64,000 nt of DNA from a bacterium. Its GTDB lineage: Bacteria > Fidelibacterota > Marinisomatia > Marinisomatales > JAHJCW01. Position 1 is the stretch's first letter. Each line of letters starts with the position of its first letter. This document shows, piece after piece, positions 1-8,279 of this stretch. The stretch spans positions 62,001 to 126,000 of the forward strand of contig JANQGY010000001.1 of NCBI GenBank assembly GCA_028282845.1, written 5' to 3'. Position numbers and translations under genes: made by a program. The notes beneath the pieces were generated by a model. It did no database searches. It was not told the origin of the DNA and saw only the letters and a program-made list of their open reading frames with translations.

Positions 1-1
1 A

Positions 2-196
2 ACTGTACGTGAGAACACTGAAAGGCCGGTTACAGTGACAATGGGAACTAATCAATTGATTGGTCTGGATTATCATAAAATTCCACAATCCATACACAAT
101 ATTGAATTAGATAAAGAGTATGACATTCCTCCCTTGTGGGATGGCTCTTCGGCACGAAGGATTGCCGGAATAATTAAGGACTATTTGGCAGTATAA
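2..196 (+). CDS. wecB: UDP-N-acetylglucosamine 2-epimerase, C-terminal end (partial)
   Basis: The last 64 codons of a gene that enters from the left edge, read from base 2 to a TAA stop. The peptide carries the family's late signature RENTERPVTV followed by MGTNQLIG, and ends with the usual helix containing DGSSARRIAGII. The non-hydrolysing epimerase interconverts UDP-GlcNAc and UDP-ManNAc in the cytoplasm for surface polysaccharide synthesis. The next gene is a lipid-linked sugar transferase, which fits a polysaccharide cluster lying to the left. About 80% of the protein is outside the window, so the catalytic residues cannot be checked. Confidence 0.88.
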   Translation, partial: TVRENTERPVTVTMGTNQLIGLDYHKIPQSIHNIELDKEYDIPPLWDGSSARRIAGIIKDYLAV

Positions 197-296
197 CAAC
201 TGTTCACAGCAAAACCTACTTTTATTCAACTATTATTAAGCGTAATTTTTAGTTCGTTCACTAAAATAAATAAAAGGCTGTAAACGGGTATAGTTT

Positions 297-1718
297 TTGA
301 TTATTAAAAGATTATTTCAACATTACCGGATCAGAGTTCCCAAATGGATAGTATCATGGACAATTTTAGCGACTGATACTATTGCGGGTTTTATAGCTTA
401 TTCAATTGTTTTACAGGATGTGATCGCTAAGTATTTTCCCCATTTATATGAGCAGATTATAATTTGGGCAATCTTTCAAATCCTTTGGAATATCCTTTTC
501 TTAATTAACGGTCTGTATAAAGGCGAATTCGTCGTTTCCAGAATGTATGAAATTGAGACGATGTTAAAAATCACATTCACCATTGTTGTATTGTATGTGT
601 TCATTGATGCTTTGCGATTTATTGACTTCCCCATTAATGCCCGAGGTATGGCACGCTACTGGTTGATATTTATGTCAATCGCTTTAACGACGCGATTTGG
701 AATTCGTTCTTTCCAAAAGCTGCTTTTGAGGAACGGAATCGGTCGTGAGAAGACTATTATCTTGGGGAAAAACAGACGCGGTCAAAGTGCAGCAAATTAT
801 TTATTTCATCACGAAGATCAGGGTTATGACATTGTTGGTTATATTGAAGCTTCCGATGATCCTAAGGAAGATATTAATACAAAGAATATTCCAATTTTAG
901 GCCATGAGCAGGAATTGAGAAAAATCATTCAAGATAATGAAGTTTCCGATATTGTTCTGGCACTGAATAGTCCTGACCATACTCGAATCATATCAATCAT
1001 GGGACTGATCAACGGATTTCCGGTAACGGTTAAAATCGTTCCGGATTTATATGATGTTATGAGTGGCTTACTGCGAACACAGCAAATTGCCGGTATGCCG
1101 CTGATGGACATCAATTTGGAATATAGTAATTGGTATCAACGCGGCTTAAAAAGGATTGTAGATCTGATTTTCTCTATTCCATTATTATTGCTATTCCTGC
1201 CTTTCGGAATAATCATCGCAATGGCGATAAAGCTCGAAAGCAAGGGACCGGTATTTTATCAGCAAGTCAGAGTAGGAAAAGATTTTAAAAAGTTTAAAAC
1301 CATCAAGTTCCGTTCAATGCGGCATAATGCCGAAGAAGACACGGGACCGATCTGGGCCAAACCGGATGATCCGAGAATCACTAAGGTCGGTAGATTATTG
1401 CGCCGCTTTAGAATTGATGAATTTCCACAGTTTATTAATGTGTTCAAAGGCGATATGAGCATTATCGGCCCACGCCCCGAAAGACCCTATTTTGTTGAGA
1501 AATTAAGTAAAGAATATCCTTTATACCACCGTCGGCTATCTGTTTTGCCGGGGATTTCAGGATGGTCACAAATAAAGCAATCCTATGATAAGAATTTCGA
1601 AGATATCCGTCAAAAGCTCAAATATGATTTTTATTATATAGAAAATATCAGTTTCGGACTTGATCTGAAAATTATGATCAGTACGATTTGGGTAATGTTC
1701 TCAGGAGAAGGTCGGTAA
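297..1718 (+). CDS. Exopolysaccharide polyprenyl-phosphate sugar phosphotransferase (WcaJ/WbaP type)
   Basis: Transfers a sugar-1-phosphate from a nucleotide sugar to undecaprenyl phosphate, starting a surface polysaccharide repeat unit at the inner membrane. The 473 residues show several N-terminal membrane helices (roughly 15-140), a Rossmann-like CoA-binding domain (about 150-265, IILGKNRRGQSAANYL) and a C-terminal bacterial sugar transferase domain after another membrane helix at about 290. That domain has KRIVDLIFSIPLL, FRSMR, RRFRIDEFPQ and IGPRPERP, all typical of the family. The start is TTG, because no ATG lies near the front and the first membrane helix begins soon after; no clear ribosome binding site is visible. 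serS follows after 6 bases. The sugar used (glucose, galactose or other) cannot be read from sequence. Confidence 0.9.
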   Translation: MIIKRLFQHYRIRVPKWIVSWTILATDTIAGFIAYSIVLQDVIAKYFPHLYEQIIIWAIFQILWNILFLINGLYKGEFVVSRMYEIETMLKITFTIVVLYVFIDALRFIDFPINARGMARYWLIFMSIALTTRFGIRSFQKLLLRNGIGREKTIILGKNRRGQSAANYLFHHEDQGYDIVGYIEASDDPKEDINTKNIPILGHEQELRKIIQDNEVSDIVLALNSPDHTRIISIMGLINGFPVTVKIVPDLYDVMSGLLRTQQIAGMPLMDINLEYSNWYQRGLKRIVDLIFSIPLLLLFLPFGIIIAMAIKLESKGPVFYQQVRVGKDFKKFKTIKFRSMRHNAEEDTGPIWAKPDDPRITKVGRLLRRFRIDEFPQFINVFKGDMSIIGPRPERPYFVEKLSKEYPLYHRRLSVLPGISGWSQIKQSYDKNFEDIRQKLKYDFYYIENISFGLDLKIMISTIWVMFSGEGR

Positions 1719-1724
1719 ATAACA

Positions 1725-2996
1725 ATGTTGTCCATGAATCTGATTAGGGAGAAGCCTGATTTTGTTAAAGCGGGTACCGAAAATAAACAGGAAACGGTTG
1801 ATATTGATCAGATTATTAATCTTGATTTGGAGCAGAGAAAAATATTAACCGATTTAAATGAAAAAAGAGCCCTTCGAAATAAAGTATCGGAAGAAATCGG
1901 ACTTGCCAAGAAAAGCGGGAAAGATGCCGATAAAACAATTGCAAAAATGCAAAAATTATCAGCTACCATTAAGAAACTCGAATCTGAATTAACCACGCTT
2001 GACGCAAGGATTGAATCGCTCTTATTAAGAATACCCAATCTGCCACATGAATCCGTGCCAATCGGGACCGGATCCGATCATAATGCAATTATTAGAAAAT
2101 GGGGTGAAAAAAGCAAGCCTGATTTAACGATTAAAAATCATCTTGAGATCGGGGAGAAATTAGCTTTATTCGATTTTAAGAAAGGGGCCGCAATTGCCGG
2201 CAGCGGTTTTCCGCTATACACCGGCAAGGGTGCAAAACTGGAACGGGCTCTGATCAATTATATGATTGACTTTCATGTTCAAAATCATGATTATACTGAA
2301 GTGTTTCCGCCTTTTGTCGCCCGTCGGGATGCGATGTTAACCACAGCACAGATCCCGAAACTCGAAGACGATATGTATCAGGTTGAGAAAGATGAGCTAT
2401 ATCTAATTCCTACAGCCGAAGTACCCTTAACAAATATCCATCAAAACGAAATAATGACGGAAGAATGTCTGCCATTAAACTATGTAGCTTATTCGGCTTG
2501 TTTCAGGAGGGAGGCCGGTTCGTATGGCAAAGACACGCACGGCTTCATTAGGTTGCATCAATTTAATAAAGTTGAATTAGTTAAATTCGTTGAACCGGAG
2601 AATTCATATCAAGAATTGGAAGAATTAACGGTCCAGGCGGAGGCAATATTACAATCGTTGGGAATCCGTTATCGGATTTTGTCATTGTGTACGGGTGATC
2701 TAAGTTTTGCTTCGGCAAAATCATACGATCTTGAAGTTTGGGCGCCGGGTGAACAACAATGGTTAGAGGTTTCAACCTGTAGTAATTTTGAGTCTTTTCA
2801 AGCACGGCGGGGGAAAATACGCTATCGGAAAGGATCCGATAAAAAAGTAGAATTTGTGCATACCCTGAATGGTTCAGGGGTGGCAACACCGCGCTTGTTA
2901 GTAGCATTATTAGAAACCTATCAACAGCCGGATGGCAGTGTCATTTTGCCAGAACCGTTACAGCCATATTATGGAGCTGACAAAATAGATTTATGA
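1725..2996 (+). CDS. serS: Seryl-tRNA synthetase
   Basis: Charges tRNA-Ser (and tRNA-Sec where present) with serine. The 423 residues have the expected plan: an N-terminal antiparallel coiled-coil tRNA-binding arm (about 30-105, rich in E/K/L) and a class II catalytic core. Motif 2 is visible as FRREAGSYGKDTHG and motif 3 as GSGVATPRLLVALLE near the C terminus. The length matches bacterial SerRS. The start MLSMNLIRE parallels the usual MLDxxLIRE beginning, so the first ATG is kept. It lies 6 bases after the sugar transferase and overlaps plsC by four bases (ATGA), suggesting one transcript. Confidence 0.97.
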   Translation: MLSMNLIREKPDFVKAGTENKQETVDIDQIINLDLEQRKILTDLNEKRALRNKVSEEIGLAKKSGKDADKTIAKMQKLSATIKKLESELTTLDARIESLLLRIPNLPHESVPIGTGSDHNAIIRKWGEKSKPDLTIKNHLEIGEKLALFDFKKGAAIAGSGFPLYTGKGAKLERALINYMIDFHVQNHDYTEVFPPFVARRDAMLTTAQIPKLEDDMYQVEKDELYLIPTAEVPLTNIHQNEIMTEECLPLNYVAYSACFRREAGSYGKDTHGFIRLHQFNKVELVKFVEPENSYQELEELTVQAEAILQSLGIRYRILSLCTGDLSFASAKSYDLEVWAPGEQQWLEVSTCSNFESFQARRGKIRYRKGSDKKVEFVHTLNGSGVATPRLLVALLETYQQPDGSVILPEPLQPYYGADKIDL

Positions 2997-3703
2997 GAAC
3001 CGTTTGGTTAGTTATTAATCTGATAGTTTGGACGGTAGTTTTTGGCAGTCTCGGGCTAATTCTATCAATTTTCGAATGGCGTGGTAAAATCCTTGGAAAA
3101 TTTGCCCAAATCTGGTCTAAATTGTTATTATGGGCTGCTGGAGTCAAATATACTGTGCACGGTTATGAAAATTTGGATGCGAAACAAAATTATATATTTG
3201 TCGGTAATCATGAATCAGCCTTTGACATACCTTTAGCATTTGCCGGAATTAAACATCATCTGGTGTCAATCTCGAAGATTGAATTAAAATGGGTTCCCAT
3301 AATGGGCTGGGCCATGCAGGCCGCACAGCATATTTTTGTAGATCGTAAAAATCATACACAAGCTCTGGAATCATTAGATAAAGCGGCATTGAGTTTGCGA
3401 AAAAATCCGAGGTCCATCCTATTATTTCCTGAAGGGACAAGATCAAAAGATGGTAAAATTCACCCCTTTAAAAAAGGGGGGCTGTTGCTCGGTATTAAAT
3501 CGAAATTGCCGATTGTTCCAATGGCATTATGCGGTACCGGATCAGTAGCGATCAAAGGTGAATGGAAACTTAAAGCAAACAAAATCGAATTGCGTCTTGG
3601 AAAACCAATTAAGACTGAGGGTATGGATTATAAAGATCGTAATGAATTAACCGATTTAGTTTATCAAGAAGTTATTCGTCTTAGAAACGAGTATAGTGGA
3701 TAA
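2993..3703 (+). CDS. plsC: 1-acyl-sn-glycerol-3-phosphate acyltransferase
   Basis: Adds the second acyl chain to lysophosphatidic acid, giving phosphatidic acid for phospholipid synthesis at the inner membrane. Seen: an N-terminal hydrophobic segment (about 4-27), the catalytic HX4D motif NHESAFD (His73, Asp78) and the substrate-phosphate motif FPEGTRS (from residue 145). The length of 236 residues is normal for the family. The ATG overlaps the serS stop (ATGA), so translation is probably coupled. A lyso-ornithine or other lysolipid acyltransferase role would share the same motifs, so the exact acceptor is inferred. Confidence 0.92.
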   Translation: MRTVWLVINLIVWTVVFGSLGLILSIFEWRGKILGKFAQIWSKLLLWAAGVKYTVHGYENLDAKQNYIFVGNHESAFDIPLAFAGIKHHLVSISKIELKWVPIMGWAMQAAQHIFVDRKNHTQALESLDKAALSLRKNPRSILLFPEGTRSKDGKIHPFKKGGLLLGIKSKLPIVPMALCGTGSVAIKGEWKLKANKIELRLGKPIKTEGMDYKDRNELTDLVYQEVIRLRNEYSG

Positions 3704-3712
3704 TTTTAACTT

Positions 3713-4855
3713 ATGTTATACAGCAGTTACCATAGCAATCATTATCAAGCTACCAAGTATCGGGTTAATGAACCATCAAAAGATTATGAAGTAGAGCTTG
3801 TTCGCCAATGGTTAACGATCAAACCGGGCGCAACTCTGATCGCTTCCCGAAATAAGTCAATAATTGTTGTTAACAACGGAATTATAAACAAACATGAAGG
3901 TCCCGATATACTCCATGCCCAATTAATAGTGGATGGCAAACTAAAAATCGGAGACGTAGAATGCCATTTAGAAGCAGCTGATTGGTATCGTCATAAGCAT
4001 CATATTAACGGCAATTACAATAATGTGATCTTACACGTTGTTAGAAATCTTGATAGCACTAAAAGAAATCCGGATATCCCGACTGTAACACTCGAGTCTC
4101 AATATCTACCAAAGAAAAAATGTACCCTATCATTGGTAAATAAAAACGAAAATGCAGTCGGCATTATTATCAATTTCGGTCATGCAAGAATGGAAAGAAA
4201 AATCAATAGTTATAGCGGAGTACAGACTGATTGCATCGAATTATCAAAAAGGTTGATTCGTGATAGTTTTTCCATTATAGGAGCCGGCGGAAATAAAAAT
4301 CAGTTTAATTTGCTAGCGAATAACATAGATATTGGTTATTTGTCAAAATTAGATAGGAATGTTATTGAAGAATATTTGCAAGTTAAAAGTGCGGAATTAA
4401 GAATAGGTTGGCTAAGGAGGGGGATCCGCCCTGCTCACCAACCGCAAAATCGAATGCGCTTGGCGGCGGAGTTAGCTAAATATTTCAGTTCCAATCAAGT
4501 GAGTAAATCCGTTGAATATAAAGCAGTAGAGCAATCAATATTAGATCAATGTCCATCATTAAGCGGTAAAGGAATGAAGACTGAAATATTTGGAAATGTA
4601 ATAATACCGTATTTGGCATCAAGAAATTTATTTCACGGGAATTACAAAGACTATAAAAATATTATCAATATATGGTCTGATCTCAGGCTGCCCATCCCAT
4701 ACCGAAAGTTTCAACAAAAATTTGCGGAGATGTTACCGCCAAAGGAATTAAAATCATTTCCCGTTTTACAGGGCTTGATTGAGATTGATGCGAATTGGTG
4801 TCAAAACAACCTTTGTCTTGTTTGTCCTTTAAAAGATAAGTATAATGATTGTTGA
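3713..4855 (+). CDS. DUF2851 family protein with C-terminal cysteine cluster
   Basis: A 380-residue protein of the uncharacterised DUF2851 family, common in FCB bacteria; no function is established that I know of. Seen: an N-terminal region with GPD (63-65), then GDVECH (80-85) and DW with two nearby histidines (90-96), which are the family's most recognisable residues. A mostly helical C-terminal half ends in a cysteine set C363-x4-C368-x2-C371-P-L-x7-C380, with Cys380 as the last residue. The cysteine spacing resembles the [4Fe-4S] loop of MutY/endonuclease III. The early PD...ExH pattern could be a degenerate PD-(D/E)xK nuclease site; both ideas are inference. Its end overlaps rfaE2 by 11 bases. 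Confidence 0.85.
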   Translation: MLYSSYHSNHYQATKYRVNEPSKDYEVELVRQWLTIKPGATLIASRNKSIIVVNNGIINKHEGPDILHAQLIVDGKLKIGDVECHLEAADWYRHKHHINGNYNNVILHVVRNLDSTKRNPDIPTVTLESQYLPKKKCTLSLVNKNENAVGIIINFGHARMERKINSYSGVQTDCIELSKRLIRDSFSIIGAGGNKNQFNLLANNIDIGYLSKLDRNVIEEYLQVKSAELRIGWLRRGIRPAHQPQNRMRLAAELAKYFSSNQVSKSVEYKAVEQSILDQCPSLSGKGMKTEIFGNVIIPYLASRNLFHGNYKDYKNIINIWSDLRLPIPYRKFQQKFAEMLPPKELKSFPVLQGLIEIDANWCQNNLCLVCPLKDKYNDC

Positions 4856-5318
4856 CAGAGATCAAGCCAAAAAAATAGTAATTAAATTGCATGCAGAAGG
4901 ACAAAAAATTGTTTTTACAAATGGCTGTTTCGATATTCTGCATCGCGGTCATGTGGAATACTTAAATAGGGCAAAAGAATTGGGAGATTTTCTGATGGTT
5001 GGGTTAAACAGCGACCAATCAGTCAGAAGATTAAAAGGCGCAACTAGACCATATCAAAGTGAAAGTGACCGTGCTGAGATGTTACATAATCTGCGTTCGG
5101 TGGATTTAGTTACCATTTTTGAAGAAGATACTCCGCTTGAATTAATTTGTGAACTAAAACCCGACATATTGGTTAAAGGAGGCGATTATGACATCGCCTC
5201 GATTGTGGGTGCCAAAGAGATACAGACCTGGGGCGGTATGGTTAAAATAATTCCATTTATAGAAGGATATGGAACTTCAAAATTGATTGAGAAAATAGTT
5301 AAAGATGCGCAGATATAA
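4845..5318 (+). CDS. rfaE2: D-glycero-beta-D-manno-heptose 1-phosphate adenylyltransferase
   Basis: Forms ADP-heptose from heptose-1-phosphate and ATP, the activated sugar for the LPS inner core. The 157 residues are one nucleotidyltransferase domain: FTNGCFDILHRGHVEYL contains the HxGH ATP motif, and GYGTSKLIEKI at the end matches the family's GxSTT/S-type motif. It is the stand-alone form of the HldE C-terminal domain; the kinase half (RfaE1) is not in the window. It starts inside the end of the DUF2851 gene (11-base overlap), so the two are probably translated together. A glycerol-3-phosphate cytidylyltransferase is the main alternative, but KGGDYDIASIVGA favours RfaE2. Confidence 0.92.
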   Translation: MIVDRDQAKKIVIKLHAEGQKIVFTNGCFDILHRGHVEYLNRAKELGDFLMVGLNSDQSVRRLKGATRPYQSESDRAEMLHNLRSVDLVTIFEEDTPLELICELKPDILVKGGDYDIASIVGAKEIQTWGGMVKIIPFIEGYGTSKLIEKIVKDAQI

Positions 5319-5377
5319 AGCTTGTTTAACCCTTACCATTCAATTAATTTTACGACCGTTGTTCCGCTAAATAGCTT

Positions 5378-7000
5378 ATGATTAGACTACTTACAGGATT
5401 TGTGATTATTGCCGTAGCGACATCAATTATTGGTGCGCAAAACACGGTAGCTGTTGATGACAGCAGTACCGCCAACTCAGCAATCTATCTTAACGGAAAC
5501 GGCTTTGCTCAATCGGGTGACCGTTTACCGCAACTATTAAGAGATGTGAAAGTATATCTTTCCGAGGCGATGATCGCCGATGTCCATGAGGACACAAATG
5601 AAGTGATTTATAATCTCGATCGTATTTTCGAATTATTGGCGGAAGCCGATCAACTCGGCGAAATGAATCTTGACGATGAAGCGGAATTCAACCGCTTTGA
5701 AAACAGTCTGATTGATATTTATACTCATCGGCTATCTACTTTGAAAGCTTCCGATGTTTCGATAACCGCTGAAAAACTACGGCACGATGTTACAATGTTG
5801 ATCGAACCGATCGAAGTGGAACTCGGAAATACAAAATATACCGTTCTTGACGACCGCGATGGTCATATTCCGATCGTTACCAATAAAAGGGTTGAACAAT
5901 TAATACAATACTTCCAAACCAAAGGTAGAAAGCAGTTCAACATCTATTTAACCCGATATGCGCTGTACAGTGATATGATCTATCGCATTTTAGAAGAGTA
6001 TCAACTACCGGAAGAATTGATTTATTTAGCTATGATTGAATCGGGATTGAATCCAAAAGCCTATTCAAGAGCTAATGCTTCCGGTATGTGGCAATTTATT
6101 TACAGCACCGGAAAAAGATTCGGATTAGATCGCAATTGGTACATTGACGAGAGACGGGACCCCGAAAAGGCAACTAGAGCCGCTTGCCAATACTTACTTG
6201 AACTTTATGCTGAATTTGATAATTGGTATTTAGCACTGGCAGCCTATAATGCCGGCAGTGGGCGGATTGCGCGTGCGCAGCGGTTACATCAGACATCAGA
6301 TTTCTGGCAATTGTATTCACTCCCGCGTGAAACGCGTAATTATGTTCCGTACTTTTTGGCTGCTTCAATTATCTGTCGCGACCCGCAAAAATACGGGTTC
6401 AATTTCCCCCCTAATGATCCCTGGCAATATGATATTGTAAAAATTGAGAAAAGTGCTGACCTGTCCATTTTGGCGCAATCAGCCGGTATTTCTCTGAAAA
6501 CCCTGAGAGAATACAATCCGGAGTTAAGGCAATCGGCTACGCCGACCACAGCGTATGAATTACGGTTACCGCTTGGAAGAAAAAGTAGATTTGAGACAAA
6601 TTACGCTGCTCTGCCTGAATCCGAACGTTTTGCACCGCAATATGTAACGCACAGAGTTCGCAGCGGCGAAAATTTAGGATCGATCTCAAGGAAATATCGT
6701 GTCTCAATCCACGATATTGCTTCGGTAAATAAAATCAAGAATAGACACAAAATTCGAGCTGGACAAGTTTTAACGATCCCTGTACCGGGACAAGCAAATG
6801 CAAGATATGTAACCTATTCAACATCGAGACCACCCGGGACAACCAAGCAGGTTTATACGGTACGCAAAGGCGATACATTAGGTCAAATTGCTGAAAATTA
6901 TGAAGTGCTAGCACGAGACATCAGAAGTTGGAATGGGATTAAGTATGGTGCTTACATTTATCCCGGACAAAAATTAACATTATGGATCAAGCAAAGTTGA
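5378..7000 (+). CDS. MltD-like lytic murein transglycosylase with LysM repeats
   Basis: Periplasmic enzyme that cleaves the MurNAc-GlcNAc bond of peptidoglycan. The 540 residues begin with a signal peptide (about 1-20, ending near IIGA). A goose-lysozyme-like SLT domain spans about 190-330; Glu221 in AMIESGLNPKAYSRA is the expected catalytic acid, followed by SGMWQFIYSTGKRFGL and the AYNAGSGR motif. Two clear LysM peptidoglycan-binding repeats lie at about 422-469 and 491-540. A weaker LysM-like stretch (about 365-400) precedes them. The architecture matches MltD. The start codon is ATG without a strong ribosome binding site. The end overlaps sppA by 19 bases. Confidence 0.93.
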   Translation: MIRLLTGFVIIAVATSIIGAQNTVAVDDSSTANSAIYLNGNGFAQSGDRLPQLLRDVKVYLSEAMIADVHEDTNEVIYNLDRIFELLAEADQLGEMNLDDEAEFNRFENSLIDIYTHRLSTLKASDVSITAEKLRHDVTMLIEPIEVELGNTKYTVLDDRDGHIPIVTNKRVEQLIQYFQTKGRKQFNIYLTRYALYSDMIYRILEEYQLPEELIYLAMIESGLNPKAYSRANASGMWQFIYSTGKRFGLDRNWYIDERRDPEKATRAACQYLLELYAEFDNWYLALAAYNAGSGRIARAQRLHQTSDFWQLYSLPRETRNYVPYFLAASIICRDPQKYGFNFPPNDPWQYDIVKIEKSADLSILAQSAGISLKTLREYNPELRQSATPTTAYELRLPLGRKSRFETNYAALPESERFAPQYVTHRVRSGENLGSISRKYRVSIHDIASVNKIKNRHKIRAGQVLTIPVPGQANARYVTYSTSRPPGTTKQVYTVRKGDTLGQIAENYEVLARDIRSWNGIKYGAYIYPGQKLTLWIKQS

Positions 7001-7869
7001 GATACAAAAAACAAAACAGTTTTAATCGGTGGATTTGGATTTCAATAGCTGCTATCATTTTATTATTTATAGTATTTAGAATGTTCGGTTCCTCATCCAG
7101 TAGTGGATTTTTGGGTGGAGATAAAATTGCTGTGGTAAGGTTAGAAGGATTGATCCTTTCGGCAGAAGAAGTTAACAAGGAATTAGAACATTTTGCCGAT
7201 CGCTCCGATGTTAAAGCAATCGTATTACGGATCAATAGCGGCGGCGGTGTCGTAGGTGCATCGCAGGAAATTTATGAGAAGGTTAAAAAGGTTAATCAGA
7301 TTAAGCCCGTTATTGTATCAGTAAATAATGCTGCGGCTTCAGGAGCATACTATGCAGCATTGGAAAGCAGCAGAATAGTTGCCAATAGCGGTTCGCTTGT
7401 TGGCAGCATTGGTGTTATTCTTGATTATCCGGTTGTGAATGAATTGTTGGATAAATTAGGTTTAAGATTTGAAACTGTGAAAAGCGGTGATTTGAAAGAC
7501 TCAGGTTCACCATCACGTCCGGTAACTGAAGAAGACCGTGAATATTTTCAAGCTGTTGTAGATGATCAACATAAACAATTTATTAGTGCCGTAGCTGAGG
7601 GAAGAAGTTTATCACTTGATGAAGTGAGGGAAATTGCTGACGGAAGGATATTTACGGGAAATCAGGCACTTAGGTTAAGTCTAATTGATACTATCGGAAC
7701 TTTTGATGATGCCATCGCTATTGCGGGAGAAGTATCCGGTATCAAAGGTAAACCCAAAAAAATTGAAGTAAGAAAAGACCGCCGTTCAATACTTGATATT
7801 TTATTTAGTGATATTCCAAAGAATATCGGCAGCCGGATCGGAGTCGAGCCGGCTTATCGTTGGCAATAG
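6982..7869 (+). CDS. sppA: Signal peptide peptidase SppA (short form)
   Basis: Membrane serine protease that degrades cleaved signal peptides. It is 295 residues, the short single-domain form (the E. coli enzyme is about twice as long). Seen: one membrane anchor (about 17-34), GGGVVGASQEI, the nucleophile Ser120 in NAAASGAYYAA, GSIGVI, and the catalytic Lys172 in LKDSGSP. The Ser-Lys distance of 52 residues equals that of the Bacillus enzyme (199 minus 147, from memory). The start lies inside the preceding transglycosylase gene (19-base overlap), and a gene for an HU-like protein follows after 9 bases, so the three are likely co-transcribed. Confidence 0.95.
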   Translation: MDQAKLRYKKQNSFNRWIWISIAAIILLFIVFRMFGSSSSSGFLGGDKIAVVRLEGLILSAEEVNKELEHFADRSDVKAIVLRINSGGGVVGASQEIYEKVKKVNQIKPVIVSVNNAAASGAYYAALESSRIVANSGSLVGSIGVILDYPVVNELLDKLGLRFETVKSGDLKDSGSPSRPVTEEDREYFQAVVDDQHKQFISAVAEGRSLSLDEVREIADGRIFTGNQALRLSLIDTIGTFDDAIAIAGEVSGIKGKPKKIEVRKDRRSILDILFSDIPKNIGSRIGVEPAYRWQ

Positions 7870-7878
7870 GAGTAGAAA

Positions 7879-8163
7879 ATGACCAAACAAGAAATCGTTG
7901 ATAATGTAGCGGCTGCAACCGGATTGACCAAGGTTGAAACCGAAGCAGTGATGAATGGCGTAATGTCGCAGATCATTGATGCATTATCAAGAAATGAAAG
8001 AGTAGAGTTACGCGGGTTTGGGACTTTCGGTGTTAAGCATCGCTTACCCAAAAAAGCCCGTAATCCGGGGACCGGTGAAACTATTTATCTTGAAGAGCGC
8101 TATGTCCCAACCTTTAAGCCCGCTAAGAAAATGCGGATGAACGTTTTAAATTCATTGAAATAA
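7879..8163 (+). CDS. HU/IHF family DNA-binding protein
   Basis: Small nucleoid protein that binds and bends DNA as a dimer. The 94 residues match the family throughout: the N-terminal helices MTKQEIVDNVAAATGL, then ELRGFGTFGV, the ARNPGTGE beta-arm tip with the conserved proline that intercalates into DNA, and VPTFKPAKKMR near the end. A ribosome binding site AGGAG lies 8-9 bases ahead of the ATG. Sequence alone cannot separate HU from IHF-like paralogues. The tiny ribosomal protein gene follows 13 bases later. Confidence 0.95.
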   Translation: MTKQEIVDNVAAATGLTKVETEAVMNGVMSQIIDALSRNERVELRGFGTFGVKHRLPKKARNPGTGETIYLEERYVPTFKPAKKMRMNVLNSLK

Positions 8164-8176
8164 CTGAGGATACTAA

Positions 8177-8269
8177 ATGCCAAGCGGAAAAAAACGCAAG
8201 AAACGCAAGATGAACACGCATAAACGTAAGAAACGTTTAAGAGCGAATCGTCACAAGAAACGTAAATAG
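8177..8269 (+). CDS. AURKAIP1/COX24-domain mini ribosomal protein (mS38/bS22-like)
   Basis: A 30-residue, extremely basic protein: ATG to TAG, about two thirds Lys/Arg, with the pattern KKRKMNTHKRKKRLRANRHK. From memory this matches the very short AURKAIP1/COX24-domain proteins annotated in Bacteroidetes and relatives, which resemble mitochondrial mS38 and mycobacterial bS22, parts of the small ribosomal subunit. GAGG lies about 7 bases upstream as ribosome binding site. Position supports a real gene: it sits between the HU-like gene (13-base gap) and the zinc enzyme (10-base gap) with its own start and stop. Ribosome association is inferred from the family, not shown here. Confidence 0.85.
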   Translation: MPSGKKRKKRKMNTHKRKKRLRANRHKKRK

Positions 8270-8279
8270 GAGTTATGCG

